NCBI GenBank assembly: GCA_015345905.1 | Contig: JADDTR010000021.1 | Span: 124,001-188,000 of the forward strand | DNA from: Aotearoamyces nothofagi | Taxonomy: Eukaryota; Ascomycota; Leotiomycetes; Leotiales; Tympanidaceae | Direction: 5' to 3' | Length of the DNA stretch: 64,000 bases | Shown here: piece after piece, positions 11,601 through 22,817 of the stretch | Layout: every line of letters begins with the position of its first letter | Position numbering within the stretch: position 1 is the stretch's first letter | Position numbers and translations under genes: made by a program | Notes under the pieces: model-generated | Told to the model about the DNA's origin: nothing | The model's database searches: none | The model's input: the letters and a program-made list of their open reading frames with translations, nothing else

Positions 11601-11620
11601 TGCGAAGTGGTGCGAAGTGG
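11601..11620. repeat. 10-nt direct duplication (TGCGAAGTGG)
   Basis: Two perfect adjacent copies, about 135 bases upstream of the TATA box of the secreted-protein gene. Confidence 0.85.
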
Positions 11621-11753
11621 TACCGTAGGTGGCTCTCGCGCCCGCCCACGGCACCACCTCGCCCGGCCGCCCGCCATGTTCTAGCCGTGCAAACCCACGC
11701 AAAGCCCGCCAGCGTGGTGCCGGCCTAGCACGGGCCCTCCACATTCCTGAACG

Positions 11754-11759
11754 TATAAG
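11754..11759 (+). promoter_or_regulatory. TATA box of the secreted-protein gene at 12165
   Basis: TATAAG is followed by a C/T-rich leader of about 400 bases without strong ATG context until 12165, ending in CAAACAAACAGCTAAT directly before the start codon. The composition drops from GC-rich to CT-rich exactly here, marking the end of the gene-free stretch. Confidence 0.5.
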
Positions 11760-12164
11760 TATTCGCCAGCCTGCAACTCTGACCTTTCTCTTGCAACCAC
11801 CATCCTTTCAGTGTAGTCGACAGTCTTGAGTTTCCACTCACCATACATTCCTTGATCCCTCTCCGATCTGTGATCGCGCCCTACAGCAAGCTCTGTAAAC
11901 CAGCACAACAGCCTCCTTCGCCCCGCACGAACCAGCTAGTCCTGCCACCTACGTCTTGACGACTGCACATTCGCCTTGAACTCACATATATAACCTAGCT
12001 ATACATCGCTACAGTTTCGAGTCTTTCCAGACAACCCAAGCCACTATTACGATCACCTTTCTAGCCAACGCTCAGAACCTTTAGATCGCCCAACTTGACG
12101 CCCAGCAACCCAGCTTCCGTCACATCAACCATCCTTATACATAACCAACAAACAAACAGCTAAT

Positions 12165-12683
12165 ATGCGTTTCTCAACCACCACTATTGTCGCGGCCCTC
12201 GCTGCCATGGCCACTGCCAACACTGTCGAGTTCGTCAACCAGGACTCCACGGCTCGCACTATCATTTTCACCGCCAGCGCCGGTCTCGAGGCAATCGACG
12301 ACCTCGCCCTCGCAGGCAGTGCAAATGCTACCGTGACCTTCCCAACCGCCTGGATCGGAAACTGGTACTCCATCAGCGAGGGTGCGGATAATGTCGTGGG
12401 CATGCTCGGAGAGGTTAGCTTCGATGGCTACGCCGACACCACCTACTTTGACGTCTCCGCCATTGTTAACCCCAACGACGAGAATGGCGTCAAGGAGATC
12501 TATCCTAAGGTGTCCTTGACCCCAATGAGCGGCTGCCAAGTATTCCCCTGCTCAAACGCCTACAATCTCCCAGACGACATCCAGACCCAGGGCACCTCAG
12601 AGAGTGATCTCGTCTGCCTCGTCGGAAACCTGGCCGTTTCCCGCCGCCACGCGCGCGACTTCGTTACTGGCCACGCCCAGTAA
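12165..12683 (+). CDS. Small secreted protein of the fungal 'DNase1 protein' type
   Basis: A single exon encodes 172 residues. Residues 1-18 form a signal peptide (MRFSTTTIVAALAAMATA), followed directly by NTVEFVNQDSTARTIIF, a beta-rich start that recalls the thaumatin-like fold. The central part (GNWYSISEGADNVVGMLGEV, then YFDVSAIVNPND) is what I remember from a conserved ascomycete secreted family carrying the database name 'DNase1 protein'; I see no nuclease motif and would not infer DNase activity from that name. Three cysteines remain in the mature part (two in SGCQVFPC, one in DLVCLVG). It stands alone between two gene-poor stretches and has its own TATA box 411 bases upstream. A wall-associated or host-interaction role is only a guess. 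Confidence 0.82.
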   Translation: MRFSTTTIVAALAAMATANTVEFVNQDSTARTIIFTASAGLEAIDDLALAGSANATVTFPTAWIGNWYSISEGADNVVGMLGEVSFDGYADTTYFDVSAIVNPNDENGVKEIYPKVSLTPMSGCQVFPCSNAYNLPDDIQTQGTSESDLVCLVGNLAVSRRHARDFVTGHAQ

Positions 12684-15307
12684 ATTCCCTTCCTGAAACA
12701 ACGAGACTCAATCTATTCCCGCCTGGCTAGATCAGCGGACATGCAATGGATTGAGAGGCGGAGCGCTCCTGTGGAGCTGCTAGTACCAGTGTGACTACAT
12801 TACGTTAACGACAATGATGTTACGAGGTTCCCCTGGCGTTTCAAAAGAAGGCATGGCTCAATACTCCGGGCAGGCGCAACACGGCGTGACCCTACCTAGG
12901 TTTTGGGTCTGAATAATTTCCTTGAATTTAGTAGCCTCGTGCTGCGTTCCACTCATTTGAAAAAAGAAATTCAATTCGAGTATATAGATTTGGGGTACAT
13001 AGATTTTGGTTGGACAGGCAGGACACTCGCTTTCAATGTCAATCGTTAAATGCAAATATATCTACACATACCTGATCTGTCTTCCTGCCTGTGAACTTGC
13101 ATTTGTGACTGTGATGCGCCAAGCTGCGATGTTCGCTGCACGAGGCTCAGGATCGTTGCCGCTTGCGACGATTAGGTTGTGGCGCCTCACCCAAGAATGC
13201 GGGGGGATCCGATAAGAAGCAACATACATTCCTCGTGTAGGCAAAGCGCCTTGCCAGCCTCAAGCTTACGAAAGCTGAGGACGGTACGATCTAGGCTCTC
13301 CAACGGGGGTTGGCGAGCCGCGTACTTCATTCGGGGTAGTCATATCTTCTCGAGGCTGGGAGATAATGGTGCTGTCAAACGCATCGACCGCAACACCAAA
13401 AGCTACTCCAACGCCGACAAAACCATCCCGATACCAGCCAGCACCAGCCAGCACCAGCCGTGGCGCAACGTTGCAGGCCTGACACCCGCCAAAGGGGCGT
13501 CGGCGTCAGCACGATCTCATGACGACGACGTGGAAGGGGGTTCCCTCGAGGCGTCTTGCTCGCAAAACGGCGATTCCAAATGTCTGACGGTCGGGACTCG
13601 GAATCGTGGCGGCGCGTTGCTTTCTTGCCTCCCAAGGGCTTTTCTTACTTTCCTTGAGAAGATTGTGACTGCCACCACCGGTCGCGGATCTGCGTCAAGG
13701 CGCGTTGCTTTGCACTGGTGGGAGGACTCATCTTACGCACCCTTCTTGCATCCTTCGCGACGGCATGACGAGCGACGGCGAGGGTAGGTCGCACCGGAGA
13801 GATGGATGTGGAGGTGTCAGGTGAGCGACAGCGACCCCTCAGAGCGCGTGGCCCATTCGAGCGCGTCGCTCGCTCACAGATTATCAAAGTACGGCGGGCG
13901 CTCTGCGCGGCGCGAATAACTTCATGATAGACGACGACGAGATGTCGTTGAAATAACCATCCCGTCGGAAACTAGCAGCCCTAGGACCTCGGCCGGCGCT
14001 ACAGCATATCTGCTCATTAATGCGATCGTCGCTGCGTTGTGGGTTTCACCCTCGAGCTCATTTCGGCTTCCCACATTAAATGATCTGATATACCATCATT
14101 TGCGGTCTGTGCTTTTCGATATCCACATCACGTGCCGACCCGACCCGACTAGGCCAACTCTCGCGTCCTTTTCGCGACAGCACCAAAACAACGGCCTTAA
14201 GCGGGGATCCCAAAACAACGGGCTCCGGGACAGGCAGGCTGCGAAAGACCGCCTGACACGGGGGGCTAGGGGAAGCTGAATGAAATGGGAATGAAACCTT
14301 CGTTATCACCTACGCCCATCGCGCATTCCTTAGATAGCGCTCTTGCTATGCCGATGGCCCCGACCATCTGACCGGGCATCGCCGGGGCTCTTCCGTCCAG
14401 AAGAACCCCTTTGTTCCCAGGAAACTCTACCGCCACCTCGGGGACGTATCCGGACGCCACACTCAGTATTTGAGAAACGGTAGCGGGAGTACGGTGACAC
14501 GAGCTACGTCATTTTCTTCTTCAGGGAACTTTTGTCGATCGGTGGGCTTTGATAACCTTTCTCCATCGGCGGATTTTGATCGTGGATTCGTCGGATGCGG
14601 CTCTTCTATGCGTGAGCATTGAAATGCTGGCTTTGTTAGGCTTGGTGCACTATCGCCCCCCAAGGCTTTTTTTTTTACGCGGACATGTTCGAACGGCCAT
14701 TGTCTGTCTCTTGGAACTTTGTTTATTGATATGGGTGTTAATGTAGTACCCATACAGCCAATACTTGAAAAATTACTCCCCTAAGCCCACGCCCCTCAGC
14801 AGCTCCCATCCTAATCTTGAGTAAAGTCGACTCAGTCACTCAGTGTTAGCGATCCTATTAGAAGTTATATAAAGGAAATATACCCTAAACATAAGTCTCG
14901 GTTCCATTATCATTCTGATATACAACACAACCTACATCACTGGCATGAATTTTAATTTTGAAAGTTATCAGTTATAAGTTATTTGCTGTCAAGAAACTGC
15001 AGGGACATCAACCCAAACATTCCCAAAGACCCCAAAATTGGAAAGGAGTTTTAAAAACTGATATCTTACCAAGATAGGCAACAGACCTTTAAATATACTG
15101 TATACCCATAGTTCTGAATATGATAATAGCCGCTCTAAAATGCCGTTGGTTTAAATTAGACGGGCCTTCCCCGTTAGCTAAATTGACTCTGTACACCCTT
15201 CAAAGGTTGCTAAAATTATTTTTATGTCCAGATTCTCACCGTTCAGTTGTAGGCAAGCTTGGCTGATATATTAAGTATGTATATGGTCTTATAGCCACAC
15301 TGCAAGA
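12684..15307. other. 2.6-kb intergenic stretch without a supportable gene
   Basis: Open frames such as 13179-13787 (+) and 13375-13887 (-) overlap on opposite strands and resemble nothing I know. The word GAGTCCTCCCACCA is shared between 7936-7960 (+) and about 13717-13733 (-), which hints at scattered copies of one decayed element. The last part (about 14760-15300) is AT-rich with many TA steps and borders the broken monooxygenase gene. Confidence 0.55.
13433..13460. repeat. 10-nt tandem array (ACCAGCCAGC), 2.8 copies
   Basis: Units at 13433 and 13443 are perfect; the third is cut after eight bases. Same unit length as the arrays of the 5-12 kb stretch. Confidence 0.85.
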
Positions 15308-16250
15308 CTATCTGTCGTTTGCTCTTTTACCATACATGTGAGTGGCTTTGGGCTGAGGCGTATCTCGATAAGCCAGCGGCAAAACTCCCTCAAGAGCAGC
15401 CTTGATCTGAAGGGCCAGGGACCGCGAGTACCAACGATGCTGCTGCGTATAGCCACCCATAACCCAGTAATTATCAAGGCGCAAATGGCGTTTCCACATG
15501 CCACGAATCTCGCCCTCTTGGTCAACGCCCCATGTAGCGTCGATATCTAGTACTGTCTTGAATATCTCAGCGGCCATATCACGCGCGTCCTTGTCTGCAA
15601 ACCCCGTGCACCAGACCACAGCATCGGCGTCGGCGGTGCTGCCGTCAGAGAAGCGCAGCCCCGTGGAAGTGTATGCCACAGGCTTGACACCGGCCTTGAT
15701 GCCAGCTTTGCCCTCGGCTAGTAGCGCCGTGCCGCCCACGTCGACGTAGTGTCCACCGGCGAGCTCGACCAGGTTGTGCATCAATGAGACATTAGGGTGT
15801 CGGCTGTCGAGGACGGGGAAGCCAGCCTCGACAAGAGCTGAGTAGCGGTCTGGTTCTTGCGACGAGAGGCATGCGAACAGGTTTCGTGCTAGCTGGCTGT
15901 CCACTACTGTCGGCAGCGTCAACATGAGCCTGTCAGCAGCCTCGACGCCAAAATCATAAGCACCGAGGCTGAGCTTATCGCAGATGTGCTCGATGGGTAT
16001 GATGTATGTAGGTGACCGCACGACCATGGTGGTCTGGAGCCCGGCAGCGTGGCAGTCCTCGAGCACGTCAAACGCTGTGTTGGCCGAGCCGATGATAAGG
16101 ACGGAGCTGGCGCCCTAGTTCTTCAGCTGGCTGGCATTCTTGTACTGCGCTGAGTGTACATTGATGCCCTTGTAAAGCTGCTGGTCTGTTATGTGCGGGA
16201 GGTAGGTTTCTGAGACCCGACGCCTGTCGTCTGGACGGACGAGGTGCTTC
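15308..16250 (-). pseudogene. Flavin-containing monooxygenase, N-terminally truncated and interrupted
   Basis: The translated remnant carries the NADP-binding strand-loop (VLIIGSANTAFDVLEDC), then RSPTYIIPIEH, GGHYVDVGG, TGLRFSDGS, VVWCTGFADKD and a C-terminal YSRSLALQIKAAL, all in the order found in fungal FAD/NAD(P)-dependent monooxygenases of the FMO/YUCCA kind. An in-frame TAG at 16115-16117 separates the N-terminal piece (SETYLPHITDQQLYKG...) from the rest with no plausible intron around it. The FAD-binding GxGxxG half, which should lie upstream, is absent: resemblance fades near 16250, and the sequence beyond is unrelated or too decayed. Full-length relatives have about 550-620 residues; only about 300 remain here. 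The downstream AT-rich block supports a decaying locus. Confidence 0.8.
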
Positions 16251-16266
16251 GCAATAGCAGTGCATA

Positions 16267-16279
16267 TAGGGTTAGGGTT
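16267..16279. repeat. Interstitial telomere-like motif TAGGGTTAGGGTT
   Basis: Two tandem TTAGGG-type units (the usual telomere repeat of filamentous ascomycetes) lie exactly where the monooxygenase resemblance stops. Thirteen bases can arise by chance, but the position at a truncation point is notable. Confidence 0.6.
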
Positions 16280-16662
16280 CAAGAAGGGAGTACCTACCTT
16301 AGTTCCGATAGGAACTACTCTATCCGGAACAGTCCCAAGGCGGCCCTGCGGCAGCGGCCCGCGGCGGGCTAGCAGAGCGTGGCCAACAACGAATCCAGAG
16401 ACTACCGTAGAATACCAAAGGCCACCAAAGTCTCGGGGAACATATGGAGCATTTGAAGCTGTACTTCTCAGATTGTTCACTATACATGAATTACCAAAAA
16501 TAGGGGGACCGAAGCTGAGGTCAAGCCATAAGCTATTCATGATATCATGTAGCACATCAACCAGAAACCTTGGGAGCCTTTCCCACGCCGATTACCGTCT
16601 ATGCGCATATGTGTGCTCGTCCAACCCTGGCAATGCACCCGGCGTTATCTACTGCAGTTTCG

Positions 16663-18832
16663 TCAAGGACTTAAACCATAATCCCTCTCAGACATATCGG
16701 CTCCTACCTCGGCCAACGCCTCGTGCCGGGCTCTGACCTCACGAACCAATGCTTTCGCCTCTTCAACCTCCACGCCATCGTTACAAAGCTCCGTTGCATA
16801 TTGCATCGCAGTATCAAAGTCATCGTTGCGCATGGCCCATCTCGCCAACCACATTCGCGCTTTCGACGTTGCAGCTGTAACGCCTGTCCCTCCACCACCA
16901 TCTCTTCGCAGATCTTCATCATCGCTGCTACCACTCATGCGTCTTCCTTCAGAATCCACATTATTGGGACCCTCTTCTTGCGCTATACACATCTCCATGT
17001 ATTCTCTGGCTTCCTCATCCTCGCCTTGTCGCTCATACATCCCCGCGATCTGCAACAGGAGCTCGGGATCCATAGTTCGTGCTCGTCCTCCTCTCCCACT
17101 CCCGAAACTTGACCCTACGCCAGCATCATAATAGCTGTCCGCGAACAAAGCCCGTTTCAGAGCTTTAATACCTTCATAGTCCCTACCCATCTTTTGCAAA
17201 CATGAACCAACCGCCATCCACATCTTCCCATCCCAGGGTCGCAGACCAGCAGCTCGCTTATAATACCAGAGCGCATATGCATGCATTTCCAGCACCTCGT
17301 AGGTTTGCCCGAGGCCATACCAGGCCCGATAGTCCCGCCGGTTGACATCTACCGCGCGACGGTATGATTCAATAGCTGCGTGCGTGTTCTTCAGTTCAAC
17401 ATATTCGTGACCCATTAGTGTCCAGGCGGAAAGACAACAACGGTCAAGGGTGAGAGCTCGCCGGAAATAGTTTACAGCTTTTTCATGTTGCGAGAGGAGA
17501 GAGTAGTAGTTGCCAATGACAACGCATGTCTCAGGCCGGAACTTATCGATTGACGAGCAAAGGTGTGCGAGGAAAGATAGTTTTGGACGTAGTGACATAA
17601 CATATAGAATGTTGGAGTAGTGGTCCAAACTTTCTAGGCGATGAGGGTGCATAGCGAGGAGACGGGAGAAGTGATGCTCCGCTGTAAGGAAGTCTTTGTT
17701 ATGATAGGATAGGAGAGCTAGGCATGTCATAAGGAAGGGGGAGGTGGGGAATATGGCGAGTAGCTGCTGCAGTTGATCGTGTAGAGGCGGGGTAGACTGG
17801 TAAAGCTCGAGGGAGGTATGAAGATGGAAGATGAAAGAAAAGATATTTTGGGGTAAATGAGGTGTTATTCGATTAAGCTAGAAAGATTAGTCAGGGTGGA
17901 TAGAGAGAAGATGATTGTACTTACGTCTTCCATTCGCCCAATCAAAGATGTCATTTCCAACCAGCAGCCCCAGTTCATCGGATAGAGATGTACACTCCGA
18001 ATAAGCCATCGCATAGCTTCTTCTTCATTTTTCTCCTTCGCCAGGACCATTCCATATCTATGAATGTCAGTATCGCCAAGAATAACATGGGCCATAGAAC
18101 ATACAGGTATTCAAGCCACCCTTGAGACCCAACGATATCAACCCCGCCATCTGTGGATTTACTTCGAAACCATGCCTCCAAGAAGCGATTTATTGTCAAG
18201 AGTTCCTTATTTATAGTCTTCCCTCCATCATGCGGACCCATAACCATCTCACTATCTTCATCCTTCCGTTTCTCACCAGACATCAGCTTCGCATATAATG
18301 CTAGAAACAAGCTTTTCTGGCTCAACTTTGGTATCTGCACACCCAAAGGGGTCCGTGAAGATATTGGAACCTTTGTTTTGCCTTTGCCCTTCGGTGTTAA
18401 GCTCGTCTGACTGCTAGTGGGAGACGTCGAGGAAAGAAGACTGTTAAGCAAAGTGTCTGGGAGGAAGACGGCGGCACATCGATCGTACTCTCTACAGTCG
18501 AAGAAAGACTTTGCTAGTAAATATTGATTTATCTCTTTTGCTTCCAAGTGTGCTTCGTCAGGATCAGTATTTCCCGTCATGACAATAGGTGGCAATCCAT
18601 CTAGGGGGACCTCAGTCATTTGGGAGTCTTCGGGTTCAGAAGAGTCGTCAATCGGTGATGGTATCGATACCAGAAGCTCCGCAGCCCTAGGATTCCATTA
18701 ATTTATAAGCAGCAACGCAACTGTATATACATACCACTTTGCAGATTGATATAGACATCTCTCCGAGCATTTCACAACGGCCTCTTGTAGGGCTGCCCGA
18801 AGTTGTCCGGTCTCCCGCTCGTTAAGAGCCAT
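16663..18832 (-). CDS. APC8: APC/C subunit Apc8 (Cdc23), TPR protein
   Basis: Four exons (18735-18832, 18105-18686, 17925-18057, 16663-17877) with introns of 48, 47 and 47 bases give 675 residues. The start MALNERETGQLRAALQEA leads into the N-terminal Apc8 domain (LLAKSFFDCREYDRCAAV). The C-terminal two thirds is a run of TPR helices with typical words (NYFRRALTLDR, AIESYRRAVDVNRRDYRAWYG, ALWYYKRAAGLRPWDGKMW). Cdc23 is a scaffold of the anaphase-promoting complex arm that holds co-activators; it acts in the nucleus in mitotic exit. An acidic, Gly-rich insert near residues 575-600 is probably disordered. The gene diverges from ERG20 over a 494-bp shared promoter. Confidence 0.93.
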
Positions 18833-19326
18833 ATCGCAGTACCTACTACTGCCTTCAAGGCTGTCCCATCAATAGGTATAGATTCGTTGGCTATATGGTC
18901 CTAGGTCCGCTTTGAATGCGCTGCAGGAGGGCTAACGTCTTCGGTGGGATGTTAATAGCTTGCCTGGCCGTCAAAGACGCGTATAGCTTGCTAAATAGGT
19001 CAAAGTGACGGAGTCCAAGAAGCTCTACTTCTACAACAACTGCAGCACACAAGACGTGTAAAATATTGAAAGTTCGGTGAAGTTTTTAAGGTTCTGTACC
19101 TCCAGCCAAAGGGCTTACTTTTCTACAGAAAGCGCGATCATTATGACATGCCTGTCGCGCGTGTTATTCTGCCGAACCTTAAATTTCGCCTTGACCCTTT
19201 TCGACACCGCCCACCCAAAATAGGTTGACGGTTGACCCCGACATTCATCCCACCATCATTCGGACAATTAGGTATCATTGACATCTAAAGTTACATCTGC
19301 ATAGTATTTCCTGTACAGTAGCAAAT
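18833..19326. promoter_or_regulatory. Shared divergent promoter of APC8 and ERG20
   Basis: The 494-bp interval lies between two start codons facing away from each other. I see no strong TATA box. The ERG20 side has a CACCGCCCACCC run near 19205-19217 and a CT-rich leader. Confidence 0.45.
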
Positions 19327-20422
19327 ATGGCTAAGACTACTACTCTTAAAGAGTTCGAATCTATCTTCCCGACGCTCGTCGAGGACCTTGTCGCACACGC
19401 AAAGCAATATGGAGCTCCTCAAATCGCATTGGATTGGTACAAGGCCGTAAGAAGGCCCAATCCATAACTAGACGTATCAATTGACCTTGAAATCATAGTC
19501 TCTAAATGCCAACACCATTGGTGGCAAGTGCAATCGTGGCATGTCAGTCCCAGACTCAGTTTCTCTCCTTCTCGAAGCGCCTCTCTCTAAAGAGGAATAC
19601 TTCCAAGCCTCGGCCTTAGGTTGGATGATTGAGCTCCTCCAGGCCTTCTTCCTCGTCTCGGACGATATCATGGATAGCAGTATCACCAGACGTGGTGCGC
19701 CCTGCTGGTACCGACAACCAAGCGTTGGCATGATTGCTATCAACGATGCGTTCATGCTCGAGTCCGCGATTTTCACTCTCCTGAAAAAGTACTTCCGTAC
19801 TCACAAGTCATATGTCGAACTCATCGAACTTTTCCAGGAGGTCACATTCCAAACCGAACTCGGCCAAACCTGCGATCTACTTACCGCACCAGAAGACAAA
19901 GTCGACCTAGACAACTTCTCTATGGACAAATACCAATTCATCGTCATTTACAAGACCGCCTATTACTCTTTCTATCTCCCAGTAGCTCTTGCTCTCTACC
20001 AGGCAGGCATTGCTACTCCTAAGAACCTCAAGCAGGCGGAGGCAATCCTCATCCCAATGGGGGAGTACTTCCAGATCCAGGACGATTATTTGGATAACTT
20101 CGGTAACCCAGAACACATTGGAAAAATTGGCACGGATATTATGGACAACAAGTGTTCTTGGCTTGTCAACCAGGCATTACATATTGCAACACCAGTGCAA
20201 AGAAAGGTGTTGGAGGAGAACTATGGAAAGAAAAATAAGGAGAATGAGGCTGTAGTCAAGAAGCTATACAATGATTTGGCATTGGAACAGCGATACAAGG
20301 ATTACGAGGAGAAGAGGGTTGGCGAGATCCGAAAGCTCATTTTAGAGGTTGATGAGTCGGAAGGACTAAAGAAGACTGTCTTCGAGAGCTTCTTAGGCAA
20401 AATCTACAAGCGTAGCAAGTAG
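19327..20422 (+). CDS. ERG20: Farnesyl pyrophosphate synthase
   Basis: Exons 19327-19446 and 19499-20422, separated by a 52-base intron (GTAAGA...CATAG), give 347 residues, the usual length. The first aspartate-rich motif DDIMD is at residues 95-99 followed by SSITRRG; the second, DDYLD, is at 235-239 ([12 protein letters not shown]). [15 protein letters not shown] and the C-terminal KIYKRSK are also family hallmarks. The enzyme condenses dimethylallyl/geranyl diphosphate with isopentenyl diphosphate to farnesyl diphosphate in the cytosol, feeding ergosterol, dolichol, ubiquinone and prenylated proteins. Both Asp-rich motifs are intact, so the enzyme should be active. The neighbours are unrelated in function. 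Confidence 0.97.
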
Positions 20423-21213
20423 ATATCTCATCTAGTATTCATGGGCTCCCTCCTAAGCTGTTAGCGACCTTAACCTGTAGTCTTTATTAAGCTACGGTGT
20501 ATTAGCAGCTAAAATAATCTTTGGCCTTCTTTGAGACCTCTATCTTACCCTACCAGAAAGCTATTTCGCTATCACTTGCGAATTTGATAGACTCAATGCG
20601 TGCTCAATGAGTTTATTAGAACGAAATGTCAGTGTTTCCATCTATACCTATTCAAGCATCCATGCGATCTTGCGAGAGGACGAGTATAAACTCTACAGCA
20701 AGGTGATACTCTAGGAGCCCCGATACCCGAAACTCCAATGTGCTAGAATAGCACTCCAACTTCGAAGGCTTAGTATGCAGCTTGATAGATATCAGTTTCA
20801 CTCACGGATCGGTTTGATATGGCCCCGAGATCCACCTCGTTCCCATAATTCAGACGAGTTACAGTTACGCCCAGCTGTGGAGCCCGTCGTTATTAATAAA
20901 TGCAGACTTTTTGGACATTGGGTAAGTTTATAGTTGCTTCTGTTTTATTTATGTCTTTCTCGAAACAACGGTACATCGAGCCAATTCTGTGTTAAGACCC
21001 CACTTAGGTAGGCCTCGAGCCTTTTGGTGGTCGGAATATCAACAGAGGAAACACTTTGGTTTGTTGCTAGGTGATACCCTCCTTAATCATCATATTACTA
21101 TAAAATGGGGATTGTTGTAATATGCACTGCTATGCTAAATCATGATTCGTAACATCCGACCTGCCATTAAACTTTCAATCGTTGATGATGATCTGGGTAT
21201 TTCATTATGTCCT
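20423..21213. other. Intergenic, no gene seen
   Basis: This 0.8-kb interval between two convergent genes is mildly AT-rich. No open frame of note or repeat is visible. Confidence 0.6.
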
Positions 21214-22817
21214 TCACGTTGGGACCGCCGTATCAGGGATCTCCGCGTCCAATCCTGTTAAAATATCGTTGCCGAGTAGCCCTGCCTCGACTTCTTCCTC
21301 AATTGCTGTAGCTGTAACCAACACGCCATTAAGTTGACTTACGCCGAGCCTAGGATCCGTCTTTGCCACTTCTGTAGTCAAACCCCTGATACCTGCAATG
21401 ATACAATCTGTTCGTTCCCAGGCAACCAATCCACTCCATCCAGAATGCCGTTTGACCCAGAGGAGATTATGCTTCGCACCAAACCATGCTGGGCATCTGT
21501 ACTCATTGGATCCGCGCTCATTCTCGCCTAGAAACACTGTCACCGAAGTTGGAGTTCTAGACCATTTGGTTTCTTTCCCAAGCTCAGCCTCAGCACCTGA
21601 CCAGTACCTCATAGCACCTTCTGGCCCAGGCAGCCATGCAAGCTGTGTGAAGTCGATTATTTCCGTGCGGCTGAACGTATGGCTGGGGCTAATGCGGCGC
21701 AGACCATTCAGAACCAAGCTCAGTAGGCCTACAGGAGAATCACACAATGCATATGCGAGTGTATTTGACTCGCGGAGCCCGAGCAACCCGAGCGCACCAT
21801 AAGCACTTCCATTATGGCTGAATATAGATGGAATTGGCTTTGGGATTAGTGGCGTGGTGACGGCTGCTTCTAGGTCTAAATCCTGGGAAGATTGAAGACG
21901 GCGCAATGGTTTTAGTGCTGGAGAAAGGGTTCTCGTTGTCGCAGCCCAGTCTGCGGATGAATAGCCAAATACTGAGGCGTGAAAGAATTTTGCAATGACG
22001 AATTTCGTCCAGATCCAGGGCGCCGTGGCTACCGTTGGAGCTTCCAATGGTGGGTCAATGAGGTGGATTCCTAAGCAGTGTTCCCCATGATTCGAAGCTA
22101 AAGTTCGTGGTAGATGATAGTCAATACTTGCTGGCGAGGAATATCCAGATCCCGTGCTTGAAGCTATGTAGAAATCATAACCAAGTCTCACCATCAAAGA
22201 ATCGAATATGTGTGCGGTATCTTCCAAGAGCGATGTTGAGCCCGAAGCATCATTGAAAGCGTCGCTAAATCCAAGTCCAGGAATTGATGGCGCAACAATA
22301 TGATATGGCTGATGGCCCCCGTTGACATCCGGCTGCGTTAGAGGCTTGAATAGAGGTATTAAAGATAGGTTCGTCAGCGGGAACGGCGGGAGCAGAAGTA
22401 CCGGTATGGCGTGAGCGTGCGGAGACTTGATGTGGATAAAATGAACACGAATTGGTGTTGGGTTTGAAGGAGTCGTCAGCGCCGTCCTGAACTGCGGGAG
22501 TGTAGCATTAAAATGACTCTCTTGGGAGCGCCATTGATAACTTTCGAGCCTGAAGAAATTGTTAGATTATTAGCTGATATCAGGCTGACGATAAGCCTAG
22601 GCTATTGCTGAGAAACGACAGCATAGGAAACGAACCAGTGGTCTATTAAAGGCTCGATGGCAGCCTTCGGAGTGCCTGCTTCCCATTCTCGAGATCTAGG
22701 AAGCAGGAGTTCGTGGGGTAGCCTTGTCAGCTCCAGTTTTTTCTTTGTGAGCTCGAGATAGCGAGAAGAGACCTTCTCATGATTAGCAGCCATTGTACTT
22801 GTACAGATATCCACCAT
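21214..22817 (-). CDS. Epoxide-hydrolase-like alpha/beta protein with apparently lost catalytic residues
   Basis: Exons 22636-22817 and 21214-22549 with an 86-base intron (donor GTTCGT, acceptor TTCAG) give 505 residues; the inner ATG at 22793 (MAANHEK) is an equally good start. The N-terminal EHN domain is clear (LPRSREWEAGTPKAAIEPLI, then W-LESYQWRSQESHFN), and the core has GLGFSDAF like the PGYGFS strand of microsomal-type epoxide hydrolases. Aligned by eye, the oxyanion HGWP is PPFP (VLLLPPFPL), the nucleophile motif GGDWG is SSTGS (FYIASSTGSGYSS), and the C-terminal GHFAALE is GWSGLVAWE. Nucleophile Asp and base His therefore seem absent. The frame is uninterrupted and properly spliced, so this looks like a maintained pseudoenzyme rather than a decayed gene. 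Confidence 0.82.

Larger units (their letters stand above)
4975..11750. other. 6.8-kb gene-free stretch, largely GC-rich, with many 9-10-nt tandem arrays
   Basis: Many open frames of 60-295 codons are present on both strands, but they overlap each other, are of low complexity and match no family I know, so I call none of them a gene. The stretch between 7 and 9.7 kb is less GC-rich and may hold decayed mobile DNA, but I could not identify any element. Distinct short arrays, each with a different sequence but a unit of 9 or 10 bases, are listed separately. The region lies between the upstream end of the cell-wall gene (4774) and the promoter of the secreted-protein gene (12165). Confidence 0.65.

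Noticed and set aside
10281-11744. Long open frames in the GC-rich stretch (295 codons on +, 289 and 215 codons on -)
   Set aside because: They overlap on both strands and in several phases, consist of Arg/Ala/Pro/His-rich low-complexity text and cover tandem arrays. High G+C alone lowers stop frequency.
13375-13887. Minus-strand frames considered as the C-terminal end of a LINE-type protein
   Set aside because: The resemblance was limited to a few basic and Trp residues; no RT or RNase H motif is visible.
16260-16736. 158-codon frame on + overlapping the monooxygenase remnant and the APC8 3' end
   Set aside because: It runs antisense into the coding end of APC8 and has no domain; it is an antisense shadow.
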